In this document: positions 1 to 8,964 of the stretch, in pieces | Numbering within the stretch: the stretch's first letter is position 1 | Layout: every line of letters begins with the position of its first letter | NCBI GenBank assembly: GCA_964647905.1 | Contig: CAZYJR010000005.1 | Span: 1 to 64,000, forward strand | Direction of reading: 5' to 3' | DNA from: CAZYJR01 sp964647905 | GTDB lineage: Bacteria > Desulfobacterota > DSM-4660 > Desulfatiglandales > HGW-15 | DNA length: 64,000 bases | Position numbers and translations under genes: made by a program | The notes under the pieces: model-generated | Seen by the model: only the letters and a program-made list of their open reading frames with translations | What the model was told of the DNA's origin: nothing | The model's database searches: none

Positions 1-634
1 TCTCCTTCTTGAGCTCGGTCACCAGCTTGGCGATGTCGAACGGGCTCATGATCCCGGCCATGTCCTTCAGGCACAGCGAGTCCGCCCCCATGTCCTGGAT
101 CTCCCTCGCCTTGGAGCGATAGTAGTCCAGGTTGAAGACGTCCCCGCCCATCCTGCGCTCGGTGAGGGAATAGCAGATGGTCCCCTGGAAATGCTTCCCA
201 TTGGCCCTGATCCTCTCCACCACGGTCTGGAAATTCCTGAAGTCATTCAGGGCGTCGAAGACCCGGAAGACATCCATCCCGGCCTCGCATGCCTTGTCCA
301 CGAAGAGCCTTGCCACATCGTCGGCATAGTTGCGGTAGCCCACCAGGTTCTGGCCCCTGAGCAGCATGGAGAACGGGGTATTCTTGATGTATTGCTTGAG
401 GGTCCGAATCCTCTCAAACGGGTCCTCCGCCAGGAAGCGGTGCATGGTGTCGAAGGTCGCCCCTCCCCAGACCTCCATGGCCCAGTAGCCGACCGTGTCC
501 ATCCTCTCGGCTATTGGGAGCATGTCTTCGGTTCGCATACGCGTGGCCAAAAGGGACTGGTGCCCGTCACGAAAGGTGTTGTCCTGAATCTTGATAGGGT
601 TCTTTGGTCCCTGTTCCAGAAACGGGTCTGTCAT
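1..634 (-). CDS. oadA: Pyruvate/oxaloacetate carboxyltransferase (N-terminal part, cut by window edge)
   Basis: This is the 5' 211 codons of a biotin-dependent carboxyltransferase of the pyruvate carboxylase subunit B / oxaloacetate decarboxylase alpha family, which moves CO2 between carboxybiotin and pyruvate. The reverse-strand translation starts MTDPFLEQGPKNP and contains the family's DNTFRDGHQSLLATRM metal-site segment and the AMEVWGGATFD segment of the HMGL-like TIM barrel. The start is set by a strong GGGAGGT ribosome site just upstream of the ATG. The C-terminal PYC_OADA and biotinyl domains would lie beyond base 1, so I cannot tell the decarboxylase alpha chain from a stand-alone PycB. 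Confidence 0.85.
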   Translation of the reverse strand, partial: MTDPFLEQGPKNPIKIQDNTFRDGHQSLLATRMRTEDMLPIAERMDTVGYWAMEVWGGATFDTMHRFLAEDPFERIRTLKQYIKNTPFSMLLRGQNLVGYRNYADDVARLFVDKACEAGMDVFRVFDALNDFRNFQTVVERIRANGKHFQGTICYSLTERRMGGDVFNLDYYRSKAREIQDMGADSLCLKDMAGIMSPFDIAKLVTELKKE

Positions 635-701
635 GATCTACCTCCCTATATTCTGTGTTGCATTTATATCTCCTGGGGCGCAGGTGTCAATGGAATATTG
701 G

Positions 702-741
702 AAAAAACCGCGGACTTCAGGGCCCGGCAGGGCTTCCGCGG
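702..741 (-). terminator. Rho-independent terminator of the liv operon
   Basis: Read on the minus strand, CCGCGGA and TCCGCGG form a 7-bp GC-rich stem around a 20-nt loop, and the stem is followed directly by six T residues. It lies about 60 nt past the livF stop and before the carboxyltransferase gene, so it should end the importer transcript. Confidence 0.75.
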
Positions 742-804
742 ACGGCTGGAAGGGCTCTCTTGCGGCATTGGCGGAAAGGCATCTCGGTGGGTTTGGAAGG
801 GCGA

Positions 805-1512
805 TCAGACGCCCAGGTAGGCCTCCCGGATCTCGGCTGACCCTTTGATCTCTGCTGGGGTGCCTTCGGCCTTGATCGTGCCCTCGTGCATCACGTATAC
901 GTAGTCCGCCGCATTGAGCGAGGCCTCCGCGTTCTGTTCAATGAGGAGCACGGTCAGGCCGATATCGTCCTTCATCTTCTGGATGGTATCGAAGACTTCC
1001 CTCACCAGCAGGGGGGCCAGCCCCTGACTGGGCTCGTCGAGCATTATCAGCTCGGGCCGGGTCATGAGTGCCCGGCCGATGGTGACCATCTGCTGCTCCC
1101 CGCCGCTCAAGGATCCGGCTCGCTGCCACTCTCGCTCCTCCAGCCTGGGAAACAGGGTGTAGACCAGTTTCAGGCTTTCCTCCTTGCGTGCGAGGGCCCT
1201 CTTTATATAGGCCCCCATGGCCAGGTTCTCGTAAACCGTCATGTTGGGGAATAGGTGCCTCCCCTCGGGCACCAGGGCCACGCCCATGTCCACCTTCATG
1301 TGGGTGGGCATGCTGGTCACATCCTGGTCCTTGTAAAGGACCGTCCCGCCCCAAGGCTGCACAGAACCGAAGACCGTAGCCAGAAGAGTGCTCTTGCCCG
1401 CACCGTTGGGCCCGAGAAGCGAGGTTATGCCGCCCTTTTTGACCTCCATGCCCGGCTTCCATAGTACCTGCATGGGGCCGTAGCCGGATTCCAGGTCTTT
1501 GACTTTGAGCAT
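805..1512 (-). CDS. livF: Branched-chain amino acid ABC transporter ATP-binding protein LivF
   Basis: This is the second ATPase subunit of a LIV-type (HAAT) importer, 235 aa, the usual LivF length. It has Walker A GPNGAGKST near residue 35, the signature LSGGEQQM near 138, Walker B LIMLDEPSQGLAP, and a short LivF-type C-terminus without the long extension of LivG. It is the last gene of a five-gene minus-strand operon, starts 4 nt after the livG stop, and is followed by a terminator. The substrate could be a branched-chain amino acid, another amide or a small acid; the sequence does not decide. Confidence 0.93.
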   Translation of the reverse strand: MLKVKDLESGYGPMQVLWKPGMEVKKGGITSLLGPNGAGKSTLLATVFGSVQPWGGTVLYKDQDVTSMPTHMKVDMGVALVPEGRHLFPNMTVYENLAMGAYIKRALARKEESLKLVYTLFPRLEEREWQRAGSLSGGEQQMVTIGRALMTRPELIMLDEPSQGLAPLLVREVFDTIQKMKDDIGLTVLLIEQNAEASLNAADYVYVMHEGTIKAEGTPAEIKGSAEIREAYLGV

Positions 1513-1516
1513 GTCC

Positions 1517-2257
1517 TTACTCCTCGGGAGGGTGTCCCAAATATACTTCGATCACCTTCGGATCCTCCAGGGCCTCCTTGGTGGGGGCGTCAACGATCTT
1601 GGAGCCCTGGTCGAGGACGATGACCTTCTCGGCCATCCCCACCACCGCACGCATTATGTGCTCCACCATGGCCACCACCGCGATCCCTTCCTCCTTGGCG
1701 ATGCTCTTGACGAATGCCACCATGTCGTCGATGTCGCTGGGATGCATGCCCGCCATGGCCTCGTCCATCAGGAGCAGCCTGGGTTTCATGGCCAGGGCCC
1801 GGGCTATCTCCATGAGTTTCTTCTCCACCGGGGTCAGGGCACCGGCCTGCTTGTCCCTGTGCTCCCGCAGCCCGGCACGCTCGATTGTCTGGTCGGCTAT
1901 TTCCAGGGATTCCGCTACGTTGACCTGTTTTCCCATTGTGCCGAACATGGCCCCCACGGCCACGTTCTCCAACACCGATGCCGAGGCGAACGGCCTGGGT
2001 ATCTGGAAGGTCCTGGCAAGGCCGAGCGGCGCCCTCTTGTAAGGAGGAAGGCGCGTAATATCCTTGTCCTCGAATAATACGCGGCCCTCCTCAGGGTAGA
2101 AGACGCCGTTTATCACGTTGAAAAGCGTGGTCTTGCCGCTGCCGTTCGGGCCCACGATCCCCACGAACTCCCCGGCCTCGACTTGGAGGCTCACGGCGTT
2201 TACAGCGATCAGGCCGCCGAACCGCTTGGTCACATCCTCCAACTTGAGAAGAGCCAT
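1517..2257 (-). CDS. livG: Branched-chain amino acid ABC transporter ATP-binding protein LivG
   Basis: This 246-aa ABC ATPase has Walker A GPNGSGKTT, Walker B LLLMDEAMAGMHP and the C-terminal VIEVYLGH typical of LivG. The signature loop reads LTPVEKKLMEIARAL, the divergent LivG version of the LSGGQ motif. It lies between livF and livM with 4 and 15 nt spacing and pairs with LivF on the cytoplasmic face of LivHM. Confidence 0.93.
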   Translation of the reverse strand: MALLKLEDVTKRFGGLIAVNAVSLQVEAGEFVGIVGPNGSGKTTLFNVINGVFYPEEGRVLFEDKDITRLPPYKRAPLGLARTFQIPRPFASASVLENVAVGAMFGTMGKQVNVAESLEIADQTIERAGLREHRDKQAGALTPVEKKLMEIARALAMKPRLLLMDEAMAGMHPSDIDDMVAFVKSIAKEEGIAVVAMVEHIMRAVVGMAEKVIVLDQGSKIVDAPTKEALEDPKVIEVYLGHPPEE

Positions 2258-2272
2258 ATGCCTCCGCCTGGT

Positions 2273-3274
2273 CTATTCTATGAACCTGCCCGGGGATGAA
2301 CCCCTCAGCTTCTTCTTTAACATCCCCACCACTCCTTCGGGAAAGACCACTATGATCAAGATGATGATAGGGGCGAATATCAACAGCTGAAACCCTGGTA
2401 AAAAGATTGAGAGGTAATACTTGCTGAGACCGTAGATCAGCCCGCCCGCCACCGGTCCCAGGAGGGTGCCTGCGCCCCCCAGGAGGACTATTATGATCGC
2501 CTCTATGGTGTAGTGGATCTCGAAGACCTCGGGGGGAAATACGTACGGCGTCTTGAGCGCCCAGGAGGCGGCTCCCACCAGGCCTGCGAAGCTGGCGCTG
2601 GTGATGAACGCGATTATCTTGAACTTGGTCACGTTTATGCCCATGACCTTGGCCGCGTCCTCGTCCTCTCTAAGAGCGGTGAGCGCATAGCCGATCTTGC
2701 TCCTCATGTAGACCAGGGTGATCACCGCAGCCGCCGCGGCTATTACCAGTACCATTACATCCGCCCAGAAGGTGGCCACTAAGCTAGCCGCCTCCCTGCC
2801 CAGGATCTGATTGAGCTCGGCCATGAATATCAACCCCTCCGAGCCGTTCCAGATCTTGGCCCCCTCTATGAGGAAGCGGAACCCCTCGTTCACACCTATG
2901 GTGGCGATGGCGAAGTAGGCCCCCCTTAGGCGCAGGGCCACGGCGCCCACCGCCAGGGAAAGGGCCGTGGAGAAGAGCACCGCCATCAGGAAGCCTATGA
3001 CCAGGACCGTGTATCCCAGCCCCTGGTATTGGACCAAGTGGGTGATGGAAAGCGCCATACCGTAAGTGCCCACGCCCATGAACGCCACATATCCGAAGTC
3101 CACGTACCCGGTCATGCCCAGGAAGATGTTGAACGCCTGTCCCAGTGCGCAATAGAAGAGCAGCATGGCCATCAACTGCCACATGCCGGGGACCGTCCTG
3201 CCAACGACGAAGATGACCGCGTACAGGACAAAGACCGGGACCAGGGGGAGGAACTTGCCTGTGTCTCTCTTCAT
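2273..3274 (-). CDS. livM: Branched-chain amino acid ABC transporter permease LivM
   Basis: Inner-membrane permease subunit of 333 aa with about nine or ten hydrophobic segments. It contains the LivM-type GVNEGFRFLIEG and LREDEDAAKVMGIN motifs and ends in a basic cytoplasmic tail (KKKLRGSSPGRF). The gene starts inside the end of livH (4-nt ATGA overlap at 3271-3274), indicating translational coupling. Confidence 0.93.
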   Translation of the reverse strand: MKRDTGKFLPLVPVFVLYAVIFVVGRTVPGMWQLMAMLLFYCALGQAFNIFLGMTGYVDFGYVAFMGVGTYGMALSITHLVQYQGLGYTVLVIGFLMAVLFSTALSLAVGAVALRLRGAYFAIATIGVNEGFRFLIEGAKIWNGSEGLIFMAELNQILGREAASLVATFWADVMVLVIAAAAAVITLVYMRSKIGYALTALREDEDAAKVMGINVTKFKIIAFITSASFAGLVGAASWALKTPYVFPPEVFEIHYTIEAIIIVLLGGAGTLLGPVAGGLIYGLSKYYLSIFLPGFQLLIFAPIIILIIVVFPEGVVGMLKKKLRGSSPGRFIE

Positions 3275-4158
3275 TTTCCCCTCAGAATTCCTGTAGGCCG
3301 GACCAGGAGTATCGCAAGCAGGATTACGAACGAAAGGAAGCGCGTGAGCGCAAAGGGCTCCACCCCTGGGATCAGCGCAAAGACGGTGTAGGACCCGTTC
3401 TCTATCAGCCCGAAGACCAGGCCGCCGAAAAAGGCGCCGTAGGGTGAGGCCAGGCCCCCCAGCACGGCGATCACAAAGGCCTTGAGGGTGTAGCCGGCCC
3501 CCATATAGGGGTTGATTCCCACTGGTATGAACATGGTGAGCAATACGCCGCTCGCCACGGTCAAGCCGATGCCCAGGGCGAAGCTCCAGGCATAAGCCGC
3601 GCCCACATTGACCCCGCAGACCCTGGCCCCTTCACTGTCCTCCACCACGCTTCTCATGGCCGACCCGGCCCTTGTCCTGTTGAACCACAAGTAAAGGAGG
3701 ACCGCTATCAGGACACTGCCCAAGCATGCGTAGAGCTTGGAATAGGGGAGCACGGTCACCCCCAGGCCGAGCTTCCCCACCTCCCAGTTGTACCCGCGGA
3801 ACTCGGATCCGAAGATCAGCTTTATCACTTCCTCGAGCAGTATTCCTATCGAGAAGGTGGCCAGGAGGGTGGCCAGCTCGGGGGCGTGGATAAGGCGCTT
3901 TATGGCGGCGTGATAAAAGACGAGTCCCAGGGCCAGGCCCACGCCGAATGCCACCGGCACGGCCAGGATGGGGTTTACGCCCAGGGTGTTGAAAAACCAC
4001 AGGGTGATGAATGCACCCACCATGATGAACGCCCCGTGGCCCACGTTCACCACCTTGAGCACCCCGAAGATCAGGCTGAGCCCCATGGTGGCCATGCCGT
4101 AAACGGACCCCAGGACGAGGCCTTGGAGCAGGTTTCCGGCCAATTGTTCGTAAACCAT
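3271..4158 (-). CDS. livH: Branched-chain amino acid ABC transporter permease LivH
   Basis: Second permease of the importer, 295 aa from the chosen start. The reading frame is open further upstream (to 4197), but the ATG at 4158 has a GAGGAAGGG ribosome site and begins MVYEQLAGNLLQGLVLGSVY, the usual LivH N-terminus. It contains GLSLIFGVLKVVNVGHGAF, RSVVEDSEGARVCGVN and the VLGGLASPYGAFFGGL segment that is strongly conserved in LivH. Overlaps livM by 4 nt. Confidence 0.92.
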   Translation of the reverse strand: MVYEQLAGNLLQGLVLGSVYGMATMGLSLIFGVLKVVNVGHGAFIMVGAFITLWFFNTLGVNPILAVPVAFGVGLALGLVFYHAAIKRLIHAPELATLLATFSIGILLEEVIKLIFGSEFRGYNWEVGKLGLGVTVLPYSKLYACLGSVLIAVLLYLWFNRTRAGSAMRSVVEDSEGARVCGVNVGAAYAWSFALGIGLTVASGVLLTMFIPVGINPYMGAGYTLKAFVIAVLGGLASPYGAFFGGLVFGLIENGSYTVFALIPGVEPFALTRFLSFVILLAILLVRPTGILRGK

Positions 4159-4249
4159 GCCGACCCTTCCTCGCTGAGATGGTTGGTTCCCCCGCACCCG
4201 GGGCTTATCCGGTGTGCGGGGGCGTCGCGACTAAAGGGGTTCGGCCGTC

Positions 4250-5530
4250 TTACTCGGGCACGGCCACAACGCCCTTGGCCTTCTCGGCAAAGGTGGGCAT
4301 CGGATAGCAGGGCTTGCCGGTCTGGGCCTCCTCCGGCCATACGATGACCCGCTTTCCGTCCTGCCACTGGACATCCACCATGGTGTGGCCTACCTGCAAG
4401 CCGCTTTCGTCCACGTCCCATCCGCCATAAAAGCTCATGAATTCGAGCTCGCCCAGGGCGGCCCGGACCTTGTCCGAGGCCAGGGAGCCGGCCTTCTCGA
4501 CCGCCAGGACATAGGCCAGGACCTGGGCCCCGGCCTCGGCCGCATGGTAGTCGGGTATCATATCCTTGCCGACAGCCTTCTTGAAGAGCTCCACGAATTC
4601 GTCCTGACTCGGGCCGATCCAGGGCAGGCCGGCCGATTTGGCCGCCTCCTCGGAATATTTCACCCCGTACTCCCAGTGGCTGGGCCCCATAACGCCTTCG
4701 GCCATACTGGTCAAGGCCTCGTAGAACGCGGGAAGGGTGGCTGCAGCGATCAAGGAGAGGGCGTTGACGTCCAGATCCAGATCGGCCATCTGCCTGTTGA
4801 AGAGCTGGCCGTCCTCAAAGTGCCCGCCTCCCAGGATGAAGTCGGGCTTGGCGGCCTTCAGGGCGGAGAGCAGGGGGGTCAGATCGGTCACGCCCTTGGG
4901 GTAGGTTCGCTTGAACACGATCTCATAGCCCAACTCCTCTGCATGCTTTTCCGCCCCTTCCATGACCATCTTGGCGAACTCCGAATCCTCGTATGCCAGG
5001 GCCACCCTCTTGGCAGCCGGGTCGATGGTCTTGATCATGTCGAGGGTCCCCTGGTGATAGCTGCTCGCCGGCCCGATGGTCTGGACTGCGAAGCGGAAAC
5101 CCTGCTCGAAGATCTTGTTGTTCGCTCCCCCGTGGTCCATGTAGAGCATCTGGTGGCTCTCGGTAACCGGCGCCCCTCTCAGGGTGAGTCCTGAGCTGTA
5201 CGGGGAGAAGACCACGTTCACCTTGTCCACCGTGATCAGCCTGCCGATAAGGCTGGTCACCGCTTCTTTCTTTGACTCGCAGTCATAGTACTTGTACTCG
5301 ATGGGCACCCGCTTCCCATCCAGCATCACACCGCCGTATACGTTGTTGACCCAGTCCAAACAGGCCTTGATTCCTCCCACGGCCTGCTCCCCGGGCTTTG
5401 CATACTTGCCGGAGAGACACGCGGGATGTCCGATCACCACCTTGGAAGCGGCCAGGGCGCCGCCTGAGGCGACAAGCCCTAACACCGCCATGACGCTCAT
5501 GAGGATCGTCATGAAGCCCTTTTTCTGCAT
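4250..5530 (-). CDS. LIV-type ABC transporter periplasmic substrate-binding protein
   Basis: A 426-aa type I periplasmic binding protein (Peripla_BP_6). Residues 1-28 are a signal peptide (basic MQKKG, hydrophobic core, cut near GGALAA-SK). The mature chain starts VVIGHPACLSGKYAKPGEQA, the standard LivK-like entry, and carries the family's EAGAQVLAYVLAVEKAGS segment near the C-terminus. It is the first and most 5' gene of the liv operon, with AAAGGAGGT upstream of the ATG and a promoter-like sequence 140 nt further up. The ligand cannot be read from sequence; the DctB-like sensor next door hints at an organic acid. Confidence 0.9.
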   Translation of the reverse strand: MQKKGFMTILMSVMAVLGLVASGGALAASKVVIGHPACLSGKYAKPGEQAVGGIKACLDWVNNVYGGVMLDGKRVPIEYKYYDCESKKEAVTSLIGRLITVDKVNVVFSPYSSGLTLRGAPVTESHQMLYMDHGGANNKIFEQGFRFAVQTIGPASSYHQGTLDMIKTIDPAAKRVALAYEDSEFAKMVMEGAEKHAEELGYEIVFKRTYPKGVTDLTPLLSALKAAKPDFILGGGHFEDGQLFNRQMADLDLDVNALSLIAAATLPAFYEALTSMAEGVMGPSHWEYGVKYSEEAAKSAGLPWIGPSQDEFVELFKKAVGKDMIPDYHAAEAGAQVLAYVLAVEKAGSLASDKVRAALGELEFMSFYGGWDVDESGLQVGHTMVDVQWQDGKRVIVWPEEAQTGKPCYPMPTFAEKAKGVVAVPE

Positions 5531-5671
5531 GGCTGACCTCCTTTCGGGAGATGAGGAAGGTTGGACCGTAAAGCTCCGGCCCCGTCCCGGAACGGCAGCG
5601 AAAATATACCGTGTCTTTCTCGGACCGCGATGAGCCCGGCCTCCGGGGCTGGCATGCCGATTGTCGGATAT

Positions 5672-5699
5672 CTTATACCCGGAAGTCCTAAAAAGGCAA
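5672..5699 (-). promoter_or_regulatory. Sigma-70-type promoter candidate for the liv operon
   Basis: On the minus strand TTGCCT, a 16-nt spacer and TATAAG form a promoter-like pair about 140 nt before the binding-protein ATG. It sits in the only sizeable gap upstream of the operon. Transcription start is not established. Confidence 0.5.
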
Positions 5700-5741
5700 C
5701 TGGGAAGGATTCGGATTTTCTTGTAAAAAAAATCCCCACAT

Positions 5742-6386
5742 TCAGGGCGCTATAAGGCCGTTTTGGATTGCGAACCGGGAAAGGTCGGCATTGTTCCTGA
5801 GATTCAGCTTCTTGAGGAGCCTCGAGCGGTAAGTATCCACGGTCTTTGTGCTCAAGAAGTAGGCCTCTGCTATCTCACGATTGGTCTGCCCCATGGCCAG
5901 ACGCCGCAGGACCTGGATTTCCCTGTTGGACAGGGAGTCCAGCGGGCTCAACCCGTTCCTCCCCTTTGCCATGCGAACGGCCAGGGATTCCGCGGCGGAG
6001 TCAGTGAGGTACCTGGCACCTGAATAAACCTTCCTTATGGCTCGTACCAATTCCTCGGACGCCGATCGTTTGGTTACGTATCCCAGGGCACCGGCCACTA
6101 TGGCCCTGACCACGTACTGCTCCTCCTCGTGCATGGTGAGCACCAAGATGGGGAGTTCGGGCCGGGAGGAGTGGAGGCGGGATATGACCTCCAGCCCGTC
6201 CATGCCCGGCATGGAGATATCTATCACCGCCACATCCGGCGAGACCTCCTCCACCCGCTCCAAAGCTTCCTTGCCGTCTCCTGCCTCGGCCACCACCCGG
6301 ATATCCCCGCTCTCCTCCATGATACGTTTCAGGCCGTCCCGGACTATGTGGTGGTCGTCCGCCAGTAGTACTCGAATCTCTCCCAT
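5742..6386 (-). CDS. NarL/LuxR-family response regulator
   Basis: A 214-aa response regulator. The receiver spans about residues 3-118 with acidic pocket DDHH, phospho-acceptor Asp in VAVIDISMPGMDG, and conserved Thr/Lys (VLTMHEE, YVTKRSASEE). A LuxR-type helix-turn-helix follows (LSNREIQVLRRLAMGQTNREIAE, then LSTKTVDTYRSRLLKKL). The ATG at 6386 is set by GAGGAGGT and lies 1 nt after the stop of the kinase gene; the longer open frame upstream is not needed. A short CCC/GGGG hairpin followed by eight T residues overlaps and follows the stop and may terminate the transcript. Confidence 0.92.
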   Translation of the reverse strand: MGEIRVLLADDHHIVRDGLKRIMEESGDIRVVAEAGDGKEALERVEEVSPDVAVIDISMPGMDGLEVISRLHSSRPELPILVLTMHEEEQYVVRAIVAGALGYVTKRSASEELVRAIRKVYSGARYLTDSAAESLAVRMAKGRNGLSPLDSLSNREIQVLRRLAMGQTNREIAEAYFLSTKTVDTYRSRLLKKLNLRNNADLSRFAIQNGLIAP

Positions 6387-6387
6387 T

Positions 6388-8844
6388 TCACTGACCTCCT
6401 CGCTCCCGCCCGTCCGGCCGTGCCCGGAAAGCCACCCTGGTGCCTTGACCGCACGTAGAATGGATCTCCAGGGCGCCGCCCACCAGGACGGCCCTCTCCC
6501 GCATGCCCGCGATCCCCAGGCAGTCCATCCCCGGGAGCCTGTCCGTGTCGAACCCCTCTCCGTTGTCAGTAACCGAAAGCACCAAGATGGGCCCCTCCTT
6601 TCGGAGCTCCACGACCACCCTTGTTGCACCCGCGTGGCGCGCCACATTGGTCAGGGCCTCTTGGGCGATGCGGTAGGCTGCGGTGGCCAGGATGCCCCGC
6701 ACCGGCGGGACCCCGTTGTTTCGGAACACGCAGGCTACACCCGAGCGCTTTTCGAACTCCCCGGTATACCACTCCAATGCGTCCAACAGACCCAAGTCGT
6801 CCAGGACCCCGGGGCGGAGCCTGAGGGCGATCCCTCTGACCTCGTCTATGGTCCTGTCTATGAGCTCGCACATGGCGGCCGCCCTCTCGACGGCCGGGCC
6901 TCTTTCAGGAGGCATGTTTGTTTTCAGCCAGGCCGCGTCCATACGGAGGGCGGTAAGGAGCTGCCCCAGCTCGTCGTGGAGCTCGCGGGCTATGGCGGCT
7001 CGCTCTTGTTCCTGGCCCTCCATGATCCGGCCGGAGAGCCCCCGCAACTGGTCTCGGGCCTTCTTGAGGGCGGTGATATCCGTGGATATGCCGCACATGG
7101 CCCTGATCGATCCTTTCTCGTCCTTTAGAGGAAACTTCACGGAGAGATAGGTATGGACTCCGTCATCCTGCGGGACCTCCTCTTCCACCTGTATGGAGTC
7201 CTTTTCCCTTAGCACCCTCAGGTCGTTCTCCCTGAAGGTGTCGGCCAGAGAGGGGGGGAAGATGTCATGGTCGGTCCGGCCCCTTATCTCCTCACCCTTG
7301 AGTGCGAACAGGCGCTCGAACCGGCTCCCCACCATGACGTACCTCAGGTCCCGGTCTTTTACGTAAACCACGGCCGGGGTGTTCTCCAGTATACTGGTTA
7401 TCTCGGCGGTCCGCTGCCTCACTTGCCGCTCCAGGTCCCTGGAGTAGCGGCCCAACTCCTCCTTTGCCCTTCTTAGTTCCTCCTCGATGCGCTTGCGCTC
7501 GGTGATGTCCAGGCTGAAGATGGCCACCCTGAAAACCCTCCCCCGGCCGTCATAGACAGGGTAGAGGTTGGTGTCAAAGGTCCGCCCCCCGCGGCGCTCC
7601 TCATACCTGAGGGAACGGGCCGTGCGGAGCACCTCTTCGAGGTGGGCCCGCTCCCTGACCGCGGTCTCAGGATGAAACCTCTCGAAGATGCAAGCGCCCA
7701 CCAGGTCCTCGGGGGGTTCCCCGAACCCTCGTGCGGCGCTCTCATTGGCGGCCAGTATGCGCCCCTCCCGATCAAGGAGAAGGGCGCTGTCGGTGGGGGC
7801 GTTCAACAAGGCCCTGGCGGTCTCTTCGCTCCGGCGAAGCGCGTCTTCCGCGACCCTGCGCTGGGCGATCTCATGGCTGGCCTTGCGAAAAAGGACGAAT
7901 ACCGTCATTCCCACCACCATGCACAAGGTGACGACCAGGTATCCGCTGATCTTGATCAAGGGGTGTGAGACCCTTTCCAAGTAAAGATCCAGGTCCCCCA
8001 GGTATATTATCTCCCATCCCGGCACGCGGGGGACCTCCATTCTGTGGAGCAGGTAGCGGCGGCCCTCCGGACCCACGGCCCGGCCGTCATCCCTGAGCTC
8101 CAGGCCCACCCAGTCCAGCGGGCCTTCCCCGAACTGCCTGGTGGCGGATATCTTCCTGCGGAGCCCCTGCGGGATCCGCCATAGGAGATGAAACACCCAG
8201 TCCGCGCGGCTGGCGGCAAATATCACACCGTTTGGGTCGGTCAAGACCACTATGCCGGCGTCTTCACGGGAAAACTCCTCTTCCAGCGGCTCAACGGTCG
8301 CCTTTACGACGGCCACGCCTTTGGGGCTCTGCAAGGAATTCTCGCTGTAGACCGGGTGCCCGTAGTAGAGCCCCCGTTTTCCCGAGGTCACCCCCAAGGC
8401 CATGTAGACCGAGGTCTCTCCCTGGACGGCCCGCCTGAAGTAGGGCCTGAAGGCATAGTTCTCGCCCACGAAGCTGTCCGGTTCGCCTCGGTTGCTCGAG
8501 GCTATGGTAAGTCCTTGGTTGTCCATCAGGTAGCAGACCTCGGCCCTGAGGGCCCACTGAAAGAGGTCCAGGGCCCGGTTGGCCCTCTGGAGCGAGGCCT
8601 GGTCCCGTGGGGATTCCAGTGCCGCTGTCAACTCCTCCAGGCCGGCCATGGCCCTCAAGGGCTTGAGGTTCTCCTGGAGATAGGTGGAAAAATGGCTCCT
8701 TACTGTCTGGGCCCTGGAAACCGATTGTCTCTCCACCTCTCTCAGGGCCGACTCCTGGAGCGAGGAGTAGTAGAGAAAGCCGCCCAGAGAGGTGGAAACA
8801 AGGGCGATGAGGCAGAGCACCGCGAGTATGGATCTCACCTTCAT
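6388..8844 (-). CDS. Membrane histidine kinase with DctB-like dCache sensor, two PAS domains and HisKA_3 core
   Basis: An 818-aa sensor kinase. Transmembrane segments at about 7-27 and 290-315 flank a periplasmic dCache region whose CYLMDNQGLTIASSN, SFVGENYAFRPYF and VVLTDPNGVIFAASR segments closely resemble those of the C4-dicarboxylate sensor DctB. Two PAS domains follow (around 340-460 and 480-600). The core is HisKA_3 with the phospho-acceptor His in AIARELHDELGQL (about 620), then a HATPase with DNGEGF. It is co-transcribed with the downstream NarL-type regulator, its evident partner. A DctB-type sensor normally works with an NtrC-type regulator, so this is a rearranged pairing. The neighbouring liv importer is a plausible target. 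Confidence 0.9.
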   Translation of the reverse strand: MKVRSILAVLCLIALVSTSLGGFLYYSSLQESALREVERQSVSRAQTVRSHFSTYLQENLKPLRAMAGLEELTAALESPRDQASLQRANRALDLFQWALRAEVCYLMDNQGLTIASSNRGEPDSFVGENYAFRPYFRRAVQGETSVYMALGVTSGKRGLYYGHPVYSENSLQSPKGVAVVKATVEPLEEEFSREDAGIVVLTDPNGVIFAASRADWVFHLLWRIPQGLRRKISATRQFGEGPLDWVGLELRDDGRAVGPEGRRYLLHRMEVPRVPGWEIIYLGDLDLYLERVSHPLIKISGYLVVTLCMVVGMTVFVLFRKASHEIAQRRVAEDALRRSEETARALLNAPTDSALLLDREGRILAANESAARGFGEPPEDLVGACIFERFHPETAVRERAHLEEVLRTARSLRYEERRGGRTFDTNLYPVYDGRGRVFRVAIFSLDITERKRIEEELRRAKEELGRYSRDLERQVRQRTAEITSILENTPAVVYVKDRDLRYVMVGSRFERLFALKGEEIRGRTDHDIFPPSLADTFRENDLRVLREKDSIQVEEEVPQDDGVHTYLSVKFPLKDEKGSIRAMCGISTDITALKKARDQLRGLSGRIMEGQEQERAAIARELHDELGQLLTALRMDAAWLKTNMPPERGPAVERAAAMCELIDRTIDEVRGIALRLRPGVLDDLGLLDALEWYTGEFEKRSGVACVFRNNGVPPVRGILATAAYRIAQEALTNVARHAGATRVVVELRKEGPILVLSVTDNGEGFDTDRLPGMDCLGIAGMRERAVLVGGALEIHSTCGQGTRVAFRARPDGRERGGQ

Positions 8845-8885
8845 GGCCTCTCCCGCTTCCGCGTGGTGGAGGAAATCCGGATGTC

Positions 8886-8913
8886 TTGATTGACAGAGGC
8901 CTTATACTATAAC
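8886..8913 (+). promoter_or_regulatory. Sigma-70-type promoter candidate for sixA operon
   Basis: TTGATT, a 16-nt spacer and TATAAC precede the sixA ATG by about 50 nt in the 120-nt gap between two divergent operons. A second possible -35 (TTGACA at 8890-8895) overlaps but lacks a well-placed -10. Confidence 0.5.
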
Positions 8914-8964
8914 ATGCTAGAAAATGATATGCAGCCGAGAGAGCAGTCAAAGGAGGGATTCCCA

